The notes: generated from the sequence alone by a model not told the origin. Counted from the stretch's first letter, positions 43,149-53,466 are shown. The stretch is DNA of 64,000 nucleotides from OMPR01 sp965183835 (GCA_965183835.1 CBCYME010000017.1:62001-126000), one strand, 5' to 3'. Numbers and translations are program-made.

Positions 43149-46100
43149 TCTCTGCGGTATTTGTTCACCGTCCGAGGCTTGCGTCGGTCATTGCGATTGT
43201 GTTGACCCTTGCTGGCTTGATTTCAATGACGCGTCTCCCCATTGCTCAGCTTCCAGATATCGTGCCTCCGATGGTGACAGTGACGGCATATTATCCTGGT
43301 GCGAGCGCGGATGTCATCGAAAGCACCGTCGCTCAGGTGATCGAAAATCAGGTCAATGGCGTCGAGAATATGCTTTACATGAGTTCGACATCGAGCGGCG
43401 CCGGTACTTACCAGTTAAATGTGACTTTTGATCTTGGCACCGATACCGACATTAATACTGTAAACGTGCAAAATAGAGTTTCGCTGGCGGAACCCAACTT
43501 ACCCGATGCGGTGACTCAGTCCGGCATCAGTGTGGCCAAGGCCTCGTCTTCGTTCCTATTGGCTGTTTCAGTTTACGCCAAAGAGGGCGCCGATCTGGAT
43601 CCTCTGTTCCTCTCTAATTATACCACAATTAACGTGATCGACCCGATCAAGCGGATCAACGGCGTCGGAAACGCAAGCTTGTTTTCCCCTTATGATTACT
43701 CAATGCGGGTGTATATGGACGTTGATCGCATGACCCAATTGGGGGTAACTCCCGCGGATGTTCAGGAGGCGCTCCAACAGCAAAGCCTTCAGGCCGCGAT
43801 TGGTTCGATCGGAGCGCAGCCCATGCCCGATGATCCGGTTTTGCAAGTCAACCTTCAAACACAAGGGCGTCTGGAAGACGCGTCTGAGTTCGAAAACGTT
43901 GTCATAAGAGCGGCAGACGACGGAAGTTTCCTTCGTATTAAAGATATCGCGCGGGTCGAGCTTGGCTCGAAGTCCTACGACGCGAGCTCTCGGTTCGATG
44001 GGCAGCAAGCGATTTTGTTTGGCGTTTATCAGGCTTCGGGTGCGAATGCGCTGGCCACGACATCCGAAGTGAAAGTGACTTTAGACGCGTTATCTTCAAA
44101 GTTCCCCGAAGGCCTAGAATACGACATCGTTTATGACGCGTCGATTTTTGTTCAAGAGAGTGTCGATGAGGTGGTCCGAACTCTGATCGAGGCATTCATC
44201 CTTGTTGTGATCGTTGTGTTCCTATTCCTCGGAAGTTTGCGGGCAACTTTCATCCCATTGATTGTCATACCGGTGTCCTTAATTGGCACAATGGCCTTTA
44301 TGCTGATATTTGGTTTCTCCCTGAACACGGTGACCCTGCTTGCCTTGGTCCTTGCTATCGGGATTGTTGTGGATGATGCGATTGTTGTCGTCGAAAACGT
44401 CGAGAGGGTACTGGAGGAAAACCCAGATATGTCCCTGGAAGACGCGACCATTCAAGCGATGGAGGAAATCACAAGTGCCATTGTCGCGGTCACTTTGGTT
44501 CTGCTGTCGGTCTTTGTCCCTATCGCCTTCATGCCTGGCCTAACGGGCGAGCTTTATAGGCAATTCGCACTTGTTGTATCTGTTTCCATGGTGATCTCGG
44601 CGATCTCAGCGTTGACACTCAGCCCGGCCCTTTGTGCTGTATTTCTACGTCACAATCCCAACAAAAATAAGGGGATTATGGGCTGGATATCACGCATGAT
44701 TGACAAGGTGCGGGATGGCTATGGCCATGTGGCGGGTCTATTTGCGCGCCGCGCTTTTCTTGGTGTCGTGGCCTTAGGCCTCGCGATGTTCGCAACCACT
44801 GAAATATTTAAAAAAACCCCTGTGGGCTTTTTACCCGCGGAAGATCAGGGCGCCTTTTTTATGGATGTGCGCCTGCCCGATGGGGCGTCCCTTAACCGAA
44901 CTCAAGACGTAGTGGAGCGGGTCGAAAAAATCGTCCGAGGGATTGATGGTGTCGCTAAGGTCGCCTCCGTCACCGGTTATAGCATCCTTGACGGCATCGA
45001 GAGTTCCAACTCTGCCTTCTTCATTGTGTTGCTTGATGATTTCGCAGAACGAACCGATCCCAAAGAAAGCGTATTTTCAGTTGTCGCAGAGGTCATGCGC
45101 GAAGGCGCCGCAATCCGAGAGGCACAAGTCATTGCGTTCAATCTGCCCCCGATTCAGGGACTAGGGACAACCGCGGGCTTTGCCTACCAACTTTTGGACC
45201 TTCAGGGCGGCAGCATTCAAGATTTGGCCGCCACAGCACGTGCTTTGATCTTAGAAGCCAACGGTGATACGCGATTGAAGAACGTTTTCACGACATTCTC
45301 GCCCGATTCTCCCCAACTTTATCTTGATCTGGACCGTGACCGGCTTCAAGCACTTGGCGTCAAAGTCAGTGATCTATTTTCGGCCCTCGGGGGCACACTT
45401 GGAACAATATATGTCAACGATTTCAACTTGTATGGCCGCACATGGGAGGTCAGGCTTCAGGCCGATGCCAAGGATCGAAACGACATTTCGGATATCGAGC
45501 GGATCAATGTCCGCAATGCAAAGGGCGACATGGTTCCTGTGGGTGCCGTCGCGACAGTCGATTACCGCACCGGTCCAAATACGATCAATCGCTACAACAA
45601 CTACCGCACAATTTTTGTGACTGGTTTCCCACAAGAAGGTGTCTCAAGCGGCACGGCCTTGACCGCAATGGAAGATATCTCGGTACAAACATTGCCAAAC
45701 ACCTATGGCTTTGAATGGACACAGACATCGTTGCAGGAAAAACTGGCCTCGGGACAAACGGCCATCATTTTGGGCTTGGCAATTGTTTTTGCTTATCTTT
45801 TCCTAGTTGGGCTTTATGAAAGCTGGATGATCCCCGTTCCGGTTTTATTGTCGGTTGTATTTGGCGTAGCGGGTGCCTTGGGAGCAATACTCGTGGCCAA
45901 ATTAAACTTCGGACTTTATGCACAGATCGGCATAATCGTGTTGATTGCCCTAGCCGCCAAGAACGCCATTCTGATTGTAGAGTTTGCAGAAGATAGACGA
46001 AACAAAGGTATGGATGTTGTCGAAGCTGCCGTCGAAGGGGCCAAGACGCGCTTTAGAGCCGTCATGATGACATCATTGGCATTTGTGGCAGGAATGATGC

Positions 46101-46291
46101 CATTGGTGTTCGCTACAGGTGTTGCAGAGATTACACGGCGCAGCATAGGCACCCCGGTTGCGGGAGGTATGTTTATTGCCGCAACTATTGGTATCACCTT
46201 TATTCCAGCACTTTACGTTGTATCGCATCGTTTAAGAATGCTGCCGAGTAACTTGCTAACGCGTTGGGGAAAAAGGAAGTCTATCAAGTAA
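43145..46291 (+). CDS. RND-family multidrug efflux permease
   Basis: 1048 aa AcrB-type proton-drug antiporter with 12 transmembrane helices. N-terminal RPRLASVIAIVLTLAGLISMTRLPIAQLPDI, the proton-relay helix 4 with GIVVDDAIVVVENVER (two neighbouring Asp residues), SVFVPIAFMPGLTGELYRQFAL, and the C-terminal EGAKTRFRAVMMTSLAFVAGMMPLVFATG. Substrate cannot be told. Operon with the adaptor only; the outer-membrane channel must come from elsewhere, for example the TolC at 17.4-18.8 kb. No TetR or MarR regulator lies beside it. Confidence 0.94.
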   Translation: MISAVFVHRPRLASVIAIVLTLAGLISMTRLPIAQLPDIVPPMVTVTAYYPGASADVIESTVAQVIENQVNGVENMLYMSSTSSGAGTYQLNVTFDLGTDTDINTVNVQNRVSLAEPNLPDAVTQSGISVAKASSSFLLAVSVYAKEGADLDPLFLSNYTTINVIDPIKRINGVGNASLFSPYDYSMRVYMDVDRMTQLGVTPADVQEALQQQSLQAAIGSIGAQPMPDDPVLQVNLQTQGRLEDASEFENVVIRAADDGSFLRIKDIARVELGSKSYDASSRFDGQQAILFGVYQASGANALATTSEVKVTLDALSSKFPEGLEYDIVYDASIFVQESVDEVVRTLIEAFILVVIVVFLFLGSLRATFIPLIVIPVSLIGTMAFMLIFGFSLNTVTLLALVLAIGIVVDDAIVVVENVERVLEENPDMSLEDATIQAMEEITSAIVAVTLVLLSVFVPIAFMPGLTGELYRQFALVVSVSMVISAISALTLSPALCAVFLRHNPNKNKGIMGWISRMIDKVRDGYGHVAGLFARRAFLGVVALGLAMFATTEIFKKTPVGFLPAEDQGAFFMDVRLPDGASLNRTQDVVERVEKIVRGIDGVAKVASVTGYSILDGIESSNSAFFIVLLDDFAERTDPKESVFSVVAEVMREGAAIREAQVIAFNLPPIQGLGTTAGFAYQLLDLQGGSIQDLAATARALILEANGDTRLKNVFTTFSPDSPQLYLDLDRDRLQALGVKVSDLFSALGGTLGTIYVNDFNLYGRTWEVRLQADAKDRNDISDIERINVRNAKGDMVPVGAVATVDYRTGPNTINRYNNYRTIFVTGFPQEGVSSGTALTAMEDISVQTLPNTYGFEWTQTSLQEKLASGQTAIILGLAIVFAYLFLVGLYESWMIPVPVLLSVVFGVAGALGAILVAKLNFGLYAQIGIIVLIALAAKNAILIVEFAEDRRNKGMDVVEAAVEGAKTRFRAVMMTSLAFVAGMMPLVFATGVAEITRRSIGTPVAGGMFIAATIGITFIPALYVVSHRLRMLPSNLLTRWGKRKSIK

Positions 46292-46346
46292 TCTGCTCCT
46301 AATCCCGGCTTTGTTGATGGCGTCGTCTAATCGGGAACGGTTTTGC

Positions 46347-47399
46347 AGGCTTTGTTGCACAAATCGTGTGAAGGGCGTTCTTCCCCTTACCGCAGACGGA
46401 TTTAGCCTGCGGGCTCAGTGATAGGTATGCCAAGAGCTGTGTGGCGATTCAGCACAGCGATGCGGATTTGGATTTCCGCGACCTGCCTTTCAAAGTCCCT
46501 TGCCATCAATGAATGGCCAAGTAGTTTCATACAATGCATCTTGGTTTCGACGCGGCTTCCGCGATGGTATCCGCTCCAACGTCGCCATACGGTGCGGCCC
46601 AGATATCGTTGCGCATTGACCGCATCGTTACGGGCAATCGCTCCGTCGCTCGTCGGCTTCCAGGGCTTTGCATTCTTGCGTGGCGGGATCACCGCATGGG
46701 CATCTCGTGCCGCAATCGCCTCGTGGCATTTACGGGTGTCATACGCCCCGTCTGCGGTGACACTGCCGATGCCTTGATCGGGAGGGATTTGGTTCAGGAG
46801 TTCGGGTAGCATGGGAGCATCACCGATGTTGCTGGTAGTGACTTCGACGGCCCCAACCTCGAGCGTTTCCTCGTCGATACCTATGTGTATTTTGCACCAG
46901 ATACGGCGTTTGGAACCGCCATACTTGCGCGCATTCCACTCGCCTTCACCTTCTGCTTTGATGCCTGTGCTATCGATGAGCAGGTTCAATGGTCCTTTGG
47001 AACCGCGGTACGGCAAGCTCACGTTCAGTGTTCGCTGGCGACGGCATAGGGTGCTGAAGTCCGGCACTGCCCAGTCCAATCCGACCAATCGCAGCAGGCT
47101 CTGGACGAACCCAGTTGTCTGGCGAAGCGGCATGCCAAACAAGACCTTCAGCATCAGACAGGTTTGAATGGCGGCGTCACTGAACTGCTGTTGCCGACCG
47201 CGCTTACCACTTGGCGGTGGTGTCCAAACCATCTCCGGATCAAACCAGATCGATAAGGATCCGCGCTGCTTCAAACTGTCATTGTAAGAAGACCAATTCT
47301 TGGTCTTGTACTTCGTAGGGGCCCAACTGCTCATGGCCTTCAGCTATCACGCTGGATTCATACAGTGAATCCCATCAGTATATTTGTGCAACAAAGCCT
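46347..47399 (-). mobile_element. IS5-family element (IS903-like)
   Basis: About 1.05 kb with terminal inverted repeats AGGCTTTGTTGCACAAAT (left, from 46347) and its complement ATTTGTGCAACAAAGCCT (right, to 47399). No matching 9-base target duplication is seen (left flank GGTTTTGCA vs right CAAAAAATG), so the ends may have recombined. A partial echo of the end (GGCTTTGTTG) lies at about 46308, just left of it. Confidence 0.85.
46402..47334 (-). CDS. IS5-family (IS903-group) transposase
   Basis: 310 aa DDE transposase, intact. FDPEMVWTPPPSGKRGRQQQFSDAAIQTCLMLK, first Asp LLIDSTGIKAEGEGEWNARKYG, second Asp VTADGAYDTRKCHEAI, and Glu region RGSRVETKMHCMKLLG. Catalyses cut-and-paste transposition of its own element. 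Confidence 0.94.
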   Translation of the reverse strand: MSSWAPTKYKTKNWSSYNDSLKQRGSLSIWFDPEMVWTPPPSGKRGRQQQFSDAAIQTCLMLKVLFGMPLRQTTGFVQSLLRLVGLDWAVPDFSTLCRRQRTLNVSLPYRGSKGPLNLLIDSTGIKAEGEGEWNARKYGGSKRRIWCKIHIGIDEETLEVGAVEVTTSNIGDAPMLPELLNQIPPDQGIGSVTADGAYDTRKCHEAIAARDAHAVIPPRKNAKPWKPTSDGAIARNDAVNAQRYLGRTVWRRWSGYHRGSRVETKMHCMKLLGHSLMARDFERQVAEIQIRIAVLNRHTALGIPITEPAG

Positions 47400-47567
47400 C
47401 AAAAAATGATTGAGCGGGGATTAAAACTGCGCCAACATGCAAGAATGGGCATTCCGCTTGGAGAATGTCGGTGAAATGGCGGCCTTCATTCTGGTGATGC
47501 CAGCCTCAAACCAATGTGACTCAATTACGGTAATATCAAATAATGAATGCAACCAAAGGAATGAAGA

Positions 47568-48968
47568 ATGGCATTGTACTCTAAAAACGACATCAAAGAA
47601 AATATGAACGATGACGTGTATGGTTCAGCAGACGTGTCCATAGTTCTGCCGAAATACAAGATACCCGAAGGCGAGCATAATGCTGAGATTGCCTTTTCTG
47701 TTATCCGTGATGAGTTGATGCTTGACGGGAATTCACGTCAGAACCTTGCAACGTTCTGTCAGACGTGGCTAGATGACGAAATTCACAAGCTCATGGACCT
47801 TTGCATTGACAAGAATGCCATCGACAAGGACGAGTATCCGCAGATGGCGGAGATCGAGTCCCGCTGTATTCACATACTTGCAGACCTTTGGAATTCCCCA
47901 GATGCGGTAAACACCTTGGGCACCTCGACTACTGGGTCTTCGGATGCTGCGATGCTAGCTGGTATGGCTGCCAAATGGCGCTGGCGTGAAAAGATGAAAG
48001 CCGCAGGCAAGCCAACCGACAAGCCCAACATGGTTTGTGGTCTGGTACAGGTCTGCTGGCACAAATTCGCCAAGTACTGGGATATTGAGTTGCGCGAGAT
48101 CCCTCTGGAAAAAGACCGTCTGATCATGAACGCCGAAGAGGTGATCAAGCGCGTGGATGAGAACACAATCTGTGTCATGCCCACCTTTGGGGTTACATTC
48201 ACGTGCGATTATGAGCCTGTCAAAGAGGTGAGCGACGCGCTGGATAAACTGCAAGAGGAGACTGGTCTTGATATTCCGATGCATGTGGACGCGGCATCTG
48301 GTGGCTTTCTTGCGCCATTCTGCGCGCCGGACATCGAATGGGATTTCCGCCTGCCACGAGTCAAATCGATCAACGCATCCGGGCACAAATTCGGCCTTGC
48401 CCCTCTGGGCACAGGATGGTGCATTTTCCGCGACAAAGAAGATCTGCCCGAAGATCTGATCTTTATGGTAAACTATCTGGGCGGCAACATGCCCACCTTT
48501 GCCCTCAGCTTTTCGCGCCCTGGCGGCCAGATCATCGCGCAGTACTATAACTTCTTGCGCCTGGGCAAAGAAGGGTACCGCAAAATCCACATGGCATGTT
48601 ACGAAACAGCCCAGTACATCTCGGCAGAACTGGACAAAATGGGACCGTTCAGGGTGATCTATCCGGGCGACCCAAACACAGGCATTCCCGCCATTTCGTG
48701 GACGCTGAAGGATGACTTTGATACCCATGGTTATACCCTGTATGACCTCAGCGACAGGCTGCGCATGCGTGGCTGGCAAGTGGCAGCCTATTCGATGCCT
48801 GCTAATCGCAAAGATCTTGTCGTGCAGCGCGTTTTGGTGCGACATGGATTTAGCAAGGACCTCGGTGCGCTTTTTGTCGAGGACGTCAAGTCATGTCTTG
48901 AGTACTTCAAAGCACACCCGGTGACGACACCGATGACCGAGGAAGAGGCTGGTGGTTACCACCACTAA
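47568..48968 (+). CDS. gadB: Glutamate decarboxylase
   Basis: 466 aa pyridoxal-phosphate enzyme that converts glutamate to GABA while consuming a proton. PLP Lys274 in SINASGHKFG; conserved TTGSSDAAMLAG near 121-132, HVDAASGGF near 239-247 (the PLP-binding Asp), and MVNYLGGNMPTFALSFSRPG. The end GGYHH resembles the pH-sensing C-terminal His of E. coli GadB, which closes the active site at neutral pH. The length is equal to the E. coli enzyme (466). An AspT-type antiporter gene is 75 bases downstream, giving a likely acid-resistance or GABA-export pair. Confidence 0.95.
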   Translation: MALYSKNDIKENMNDDVYGSADVSIVLPKYKIPEGEHNAEIAFSVIRDELMLDGNSRQNLATFCQTWLDDEIHKLMDLCIDKNAIDKDEYPQMAEIESRCIHILADLWNSPDAVNTLGTSTTGSSDAAMLAGMAAKWRWREKMKAAGKPTDKPNMVCGLVQVCWHKFAKYWDIELREIPLEKDRLIMNAEEVIKRVDENTICVMPTFGVTFTCDYEPVKEVSDALDKLQEETGLDIPMHVDAASGGFLAPFCAPDIEWDFRLPRVKSINASGHKFGLAPLGTGWCIFRDKEDLPEDLIFMVNYLGGNMPTFALSFSRPGGQIIAQYYNFLRLGKEGYRKIHMACYETAQYISAELDKMGPFRVIYPGDPNTGIPAISWTLKDDFDTHGYTLYDLSDRLRMRGWQVAAYSMPANRKDLVVQRVLVRHGFSKDLGALFVEDVKSCLEYFKAHPVTTPMTEEEAGGYHH

Positions 48969-49046
48969 GGCCGGTATATCCCTGCCCCCTTACTTGAGGG
49001 GCAGGGCGACAAATCTGAAAGATTTTAAAAATGGAAGGATACATTG

Positions 49047-50984
49047 ATGAAAAGGAGTATTGATATCGGAATCTGGAGCGCTTTGAAAGCGATGGCGGTG
49101 ATGTCTTGCATCGCAATTTTCCTTCCCACATTGCCCGCTCTGGCACAAACAGCCGTGACTGGCGATGCGGCCGCAGCGGGAGGCATGATGAATGAAGCCG
49201 AAGGTGTGATCGGCAATGTCTTTGAGTTCTTCGAACCAGTTGCTGAATCCGGCCTTCACGGAATTTTCAGTTTTCTGGGTACGCAACCATGGGTCTTCAT
49301 CCTTGTGGCTCTCGCAATAGGATATCCCCTTGGTCGACTGACCCTCGGTCCGATATCACTTGGCGCCACCGCAAGCACTTTGCTTGTCGCTGTGGTCCTG
49401 TCGATGACTGCGCAGGTCGCCTTTGATATTACATATGTGATACCCGGCATTGTTTCGACCATTTTCCTTTCACTGTTCATGTATGCTCTTGGCTTAGGGG
49501 TCGGGCCTAAATTCTTTGCCGGTCTCAAGTCCTCAGGGTTCGCCGCAATCGCATGCGGTCTGATTATTTGGTCGTTGAACTGGGTGATTTGTGTCGGCGG
49601 CGCAAAGCTGGCCGGTCTCGAAAGTGGCTTTGCTGCAGGCTTGATCTCGGGAAGCTACACGATCACGGCTATCCTCGGCGTCGCACAATCCGCTGTCCAA
49701 AGCGGGTCTGCGCCAATTCCTGACGGGATGACAGCTGAACAGATCGGGGCCAACATGGCTGCCGGTTACGCAATCAGCTACATCCTGTCGAGCGTCTTCA
49801 TCATTCTGCTTTTGCGCTACTTGCCCAGAATGTTCGGACATAATCCCGTCGAGGACGCCAAGAAAGCCGAAGCGGATTTTGCAGGCGGTGCAACAAAGGG
49901 CCTGCCGGGCTCACCCCAAGCGTTCCTTTTGGGATATTCTCCGGTTGATTTGCGGGCTTACGTCGCCGAGCACGAGATGGTCATCGGCAAGTCCATTTCC
50001 CAACTGTTCGACGCGCATCCTCAGGCGCCTATCTTGCGGTTGGTTCGTGACGACGTCCTGGTTGACATCAAGACGAACCCGACGATCCAGAAAGGCGATA
50101 TCATAGCAGTCCGTGCCGATGTCGGTCAGGAAATTCTTCACGGCGGCGAAATCGGACCCGAGGTAAACAACTCTCTGGCCCGTGGCGTCAAAATTTCTGC
50201 GGGCGACATCCATGTGGGGTCGAGTGCTGTTTCAGGCAAAACGCTCGAGGAGTTGGCTAAAAACTCAGTTGCATACGGCGTGCGGCTCGTTGCCATGTTC
50301 CGGGCGGGTGAAGAAATCCCGGTCGGACCAAAGACTGACGTCCGCGTCGGCGATGTTCTGCGTGTGACAGGCCCACAGGTGTGTCTCGATCGTGCCGCAG
50401 CAGCGCTTGGTGGCCATGCGGTTACACAAAACACGCTTGCGAAAACCGAAGTCATGTACATGGCAATCGCCATGGCCATCGGATACATCGCCGGGTCGCT
50501 GAGCGTTTCCATCGCGGGCATTCCGTTCGCCTTGGGCACATCAGCAGGCTGTCTGCTCGCAGGTATCATGGTAGCCTATTTCCGCAGTCGAAATCCAGAA
50601 TTCGGCGGACCCGTCGCAGAAAGCACGCGCAGCTTCCTTCAAGACATCGGCTTGACCGTCTTCGTAGCAGTGCTTGGCGCAAATACCGGCCCCAAGATCA
50701 TTTCTGCGCTTGGCGGGGACACAGTCATCTGGCTGGCGCTGATCGGAACAACAGCGGCCTTGCTACCGGTCGTCGTGGCGTTCTTTGTGGGAGACAAAAT
50801 CCTGAAGATGAACTCGGTTATTTGCGCAGGCGCGTGCTCGGGTGGACGGAATTCCACTCCGGCTCTCAATGCTTGTCTCGACGAGTCCAAAAGCCAGGTT
50901 GCGGCTGTGCCATATCCGGTCTCTTACGCCGTAACCACAGTTCTTGCGCTGATCGGCGGTTATATCGCCCAGATCATATCCTGA
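49047..50984 (+). CDS. AspT-type (aspartate:alanine exchanger family) antiporter with TrkA-C domains
   Basis: 645 aa. Signal-like N-terminus (SIDIGIWSALKAMAVMSCIAIFLP), then two AspT/YidE-duplication membrane halves flanking a soluble centre with two TrkA-C-like (RCK_C) domains: AYVAEHEMVIGKSISQLFDAHP and AVSGKTLEELAKNSVAYGVRLVAMFRAGEEIPVG. Membrane parts include LVALAIGYPLGRLTLGPISLG and MAIAMAIGYIAGSLSVSIAG. The family exchanges a substrate amino acid for its decarboxylation product. Beside GadB the likely exchange is glutamate for GABA, by analogy with AspT and AspD. ATG 49047 chosen (GGAAGGA upstream). Confidence 0.88.
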   Translation: MKRSIDIGIWSALKAMAVMSCIAIFLPTLPALAQTAVTGDAAAAGGMMNEAEGVIGNVFEFFEPVAESGLHGIFSFLGTQPWVFILVALAIGYPLGRLTLGPISLGATASTLLVAVVLSMTAQVAFDITYVIPGIVSTIFLSLFMYALGLGVGPKFFAGLKSSGFAAIACGLIIWSLNWVICVGGAKLAGLESGFAAGLISGSYTITAILGVAQSAVQSGSAPIPDGMTAEQIGANMAAGYAISYILSSVFIILLLRYLPRMFGHNPVEDAKKAEADFAGGATKGLPGSPQAFLLGYSPVDLRAYVAEHEMVIGKSISQLFDAHPQAPILRLVRDDVLVDIKTNPTIQKGDIIAVRADVGQEILHGGEIGPEVNNSLARGVKISAGDIHVGSSAVSGKTLEELAKNSVAYGVRLVAMFRAGEEIPVGPKTDVRVGDVLRVTGPQVCLDRAAAALGGHAVTQNTLAKTEVMYMAIAMAIGYIAGSLSVSIAGIPFALGTSAGCLLAGIMVAYFRSRNPEFGGPVAESTRSFLQDIGLTVFVAVLGANTGPKIISALGGDTVIWLALIGTTAALLPVVVAFFVGDKILKMNSVICAGACSGGRNSTPALNACLDESKSQVAAVPYPVSYAVTTVLALIGGYIAQIIS

Positions 50985-51054
50985 CATCGTATCCCGGGCG
51001 TTGTGCGCCCGGGATACCCACTCTGGACGACTGGGAACCCAAGGATAGAGGGCC

Positions 51055-51723
51055 ATGAGAGCGAAAGAGTCTTCTGTTAGGATCGCCGTAAATGCGATGC
51101 GCGCCCGACTTACGGCCCTCGGGTTCAACATTACAATCATCACTTTTCAGATCACGCAATTGTCTAGCGAACGCTCGGGTCCTGTTGTTCCCGGATTCGA
51201 TGGAACGCTGCAGACTGCATCGATTGCACTTCATTTTGCCCTACTCTTGTCGGTTGCAGCGATGGTCGCACTGCTGGCTTCAAGTGCTATGTCTGGGGAT
51301 GGTGCATGTGACAGCCCGGCCTTCGTAGCCGGGGATCTACTGATGTTTCTCGGTCTGTCCTACACACTTGTGGCGTTCTTCCAGCCACTCCTTACGGAGC
51401 TCAGTACGCGGCAACTTCCTACGCCACAGGACACCGAGAAATTCCACCTTTTGTTCCGCACCATTTCGTACATGGCAGCCGTCACTTGGGCCCTGGCAGC
51501 GTATGTAGGACCAATCGTCTCCTTGCTACGCTCTCCCTTCGGAAAAGTTTGGAATGTGGCTTTGGGTGTAAGCTACCTTCTGCTAATGGTTATGCTTGCA
51601 CATTTCATCGGTATAGCATTTGAGCTTCAGTTGAGACTAGAGCATGAATATGTGTCCCAATGGCCGGTGCTACAGCTCTTTTTCTTGCCCTTGGAATGGT
51701 TAATCCCCGTCACGACCCGTTGA
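51055..51723 (+). CDS. Hypothetical membrane protein in the gad cluster
   Basis: 222 aa with about five hydrophobic segments: IALHFALLLSVAAMVALLASSAM, FVAGDLLMFLGLSYTLVAFF, ISYMAAVTWALAAYVGPIVSLL, VALGVSYLLLMVMLAHFIGIAF, VLQLFFLPLEWLIPV. No family recognised. It is 70 bases after the antiporter on the same strand and may belong to the same response. A 259-base gene-free gap follows before IS21 sequence. Confidence 0.7.
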   Translation: MRAKESSVRIAVNAMRARLTALGFNITIITFQITQLSSERSGPVVPGFDGTLQTASIALHFALLLSVAAMVALLASSAMSGDGACDSPAFVAGDLLMFLGLSYTLVAFFQPLLTELSTRQLPTPQDTEKFHLLFRTISYMAAVTWALAAYVGPIVSLLRSPFGKVWNVALGVSYLLLMVMLAHFIGIAFELQLRLEHEYVSQWPVLQLFFLPLEWLIPVTTR

Positions 51724-52088
51724 CTTAAGGATCAAACGCATGGAGTCCGGAAAATCGGGCTCACTTCGTCGGAAACAAATTTTGCGACATGTATGGACAT
51801 CTCCCTTTGCGCAAAAGGAATCTTTGGGTTGGCAGTTCACGTAGTCGTAGTCGGGTGCTGGCATGTAACCTTAGCAGCCGGGTCACCGACATGCCGTTGA
51901 GAATCAGATGTCTATTCTCCTCTTTTGCGGACATAGGCGTGGCCGCAGCGAAATGTGCTGTACCGCGTGTCGGTCACTCGCCTGCGCATTCCGGCGTATC
52001 CGCCCACCCGTTCCGACAGCATCCGCCCACTCGTACCGGGCTATCCGCCCACCTGTGACGCGCCGCGTTGAAGCGTAGGGTTTGGGTA

Positions 52089-52847
52089 TCAGTTATTTTG
52101 TGTTTCGTCACCTGTTTTGACTTTGGTTTTCCGCATGGACTGACCGTCGAGTCCGATGCGGTAAGCGTTGTGAACGAGCCTATCGAGGATGGCATCTGCG
52201 AATGTGGGCTCACCAATCACATTGTGCCAAGCGTCTATAGGCAATTGACTGGTGATCAAGGTTGACCCGGCTGCATAGCGATCCTCGACGATTTCCATGA
52301 GGTCTCTGCGCTGCGCTGCATTGAGCCGATCTGGTCCCCAATCATCCAGGATCAGAAGATCGGTCTTTGTCAGGCTTCGGAACAGGCGTGGGAAGCGACC
52401 AACGCCATGGGCCATTTCTAACTCGTCGAACAGTCTTGGCAGGCGTTTGTAGAGTACGGTGGCTCCCGACCGACAGGCGGATTGTGCCAGCGCACAAGCC
52501 AGCCATGTTTTGCCGACGCCGCAGGGGCCGGTGATCATCAGGTTCCGCCGGTCCTTGATCCACTTCCCGGTTAGCAACTGCTGGAACAGCGCTTTGTCGA
52601 GGTTGCGCCGTGAACGGTAGTCTATGTCTTCGGGAGATGCGCCCACATGGCGGAGTTTTGCTGTACGCATCCGGCTTTCAAAGCGCTTGGCCTCACGGCT
52701 GGCCGTTTCTCGGTCGACAAGCAGACCCAGCCATTCGGCGTGACTGAGCGCGGCGGTGCCGTCCTGTGTTTCCAGTTCAGCGAAAGCCTCGGCCATTCCA
52801 TCGAACTTCAAGGCTTTGAGTTGATCCAGTGTTGGGTGATTGAGCAT
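52089..52847 (-). CDS. istB: IS21-family helper ATPase IstB (element 1)
   Basis: 252 aa AAA+ ATPase (DnaC-like) that assists the IS21 transposase in target capture. Walker A GPCGVGKTWLACAL, Walker B LLILDDWGPDRLN, sensor LITSQLPIDAWHNVIG, arginine finger region LDRLVHNAYRIGL. Start at MLNHPTLDQLKAL (ATG 52847). Intact though its istA partner is broken. Confidence 0.92.
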   Translation of the reverse strand: MLNHPTLDQLKALKFDGMAEAFAELETQDGTAALSHAEWLGLLVDRETASREAKRFESRMRTAKLRHVGASPEDIDYRSRRNLDKALFQQLLTGKWIKDRRNLMITGPCGVGKTWLACALAQSACRSGATVLYKRLPRLFDELEMAHGVGRFPRLFRSLTKTDLLILDDWGPDRLNAAQRRDLMEIVEDRYAAGSTLITSQLPIDAWHNVIGEPTFADAILDRLVHNAYRIGLDGQSMRKTKVKTGDETQNN

Positions 52848-52863
52848 GTTTTGTCTTTCTCTG

Positions 52864-53466
52864 TTAATGGAAGTATCCCGCACCACGGATGTTGGAATGT
52901 GTGATCACAGGACCGTCCGTGGCGGGTGCGCGGCGTTGGCGATCAAGACCATTTTTCAAAATGGAATTCAGGGATGTATATGAGTAGGCATTGATCTCAG
53001 CGGCACGTGTACAGGCGTGCTCGAGGCGATCCGCACCAAAGGTTTTTGCAAGCTGAAGGACACCCATGCAGGTTCGATATCCCTGCTCTGGGTGCTTACA
53101 TTTCCGCATGATCACTTCGACGAAGGCCTCAGTGTTTGGACCAACCGGCGCGGCCTTCAGACGTAACTTCTCAGGCGTCCCCCCTTCACGGAACCTGTGA
53201 TGGGCTGGCATGTGATCGCGAAGGGTGGAGTGTTGGTGGTTGCCCGACGTGCGGACGTGCGACGCCACGCGTTGCCCTTTAAAATATACTTCTACGGTGC
53301 GTGCGGTGATCCTGGCCCAGAGTGTTTGTTTCAACAGCTGATAGGGCACCGAGTAATAGTGACGGCCGATATCGACGTGATAATCCAGGCCCGCGCGGCA
53401 CTGCTTCCACTCGGCATAAACATAGGGAGGCCTATTTTGGCCGAACCCCTCTCCCAAATTTTGCAC
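52864..53466 (-). pseudogene. istA: IS21-family transposase IstA (element 1), 3' part
   Basis: C-terminal part of IstA from YVYAEWKQCRAGLDYHVDIGRHYYSVPYQLL (the Mu-transposase C-terminal domain) through FKGQRVASHVRT and HMPAHHRFREG to the stop. The catalytic DDE core is missing. The first 30 or so codons of the open frame, upstream of YVYAEW, do not look like IstA and are probably foreign sequence at the break. Confidence 0.8.

Noticed and set aside
46308..46347. Target duplication or second end for the IS903-like element
   Set aside because: GGCTTTGTTG at 46308 is only a 10-base echo of the terminal repeat, and the flanking nine bases do not match on the two sides.
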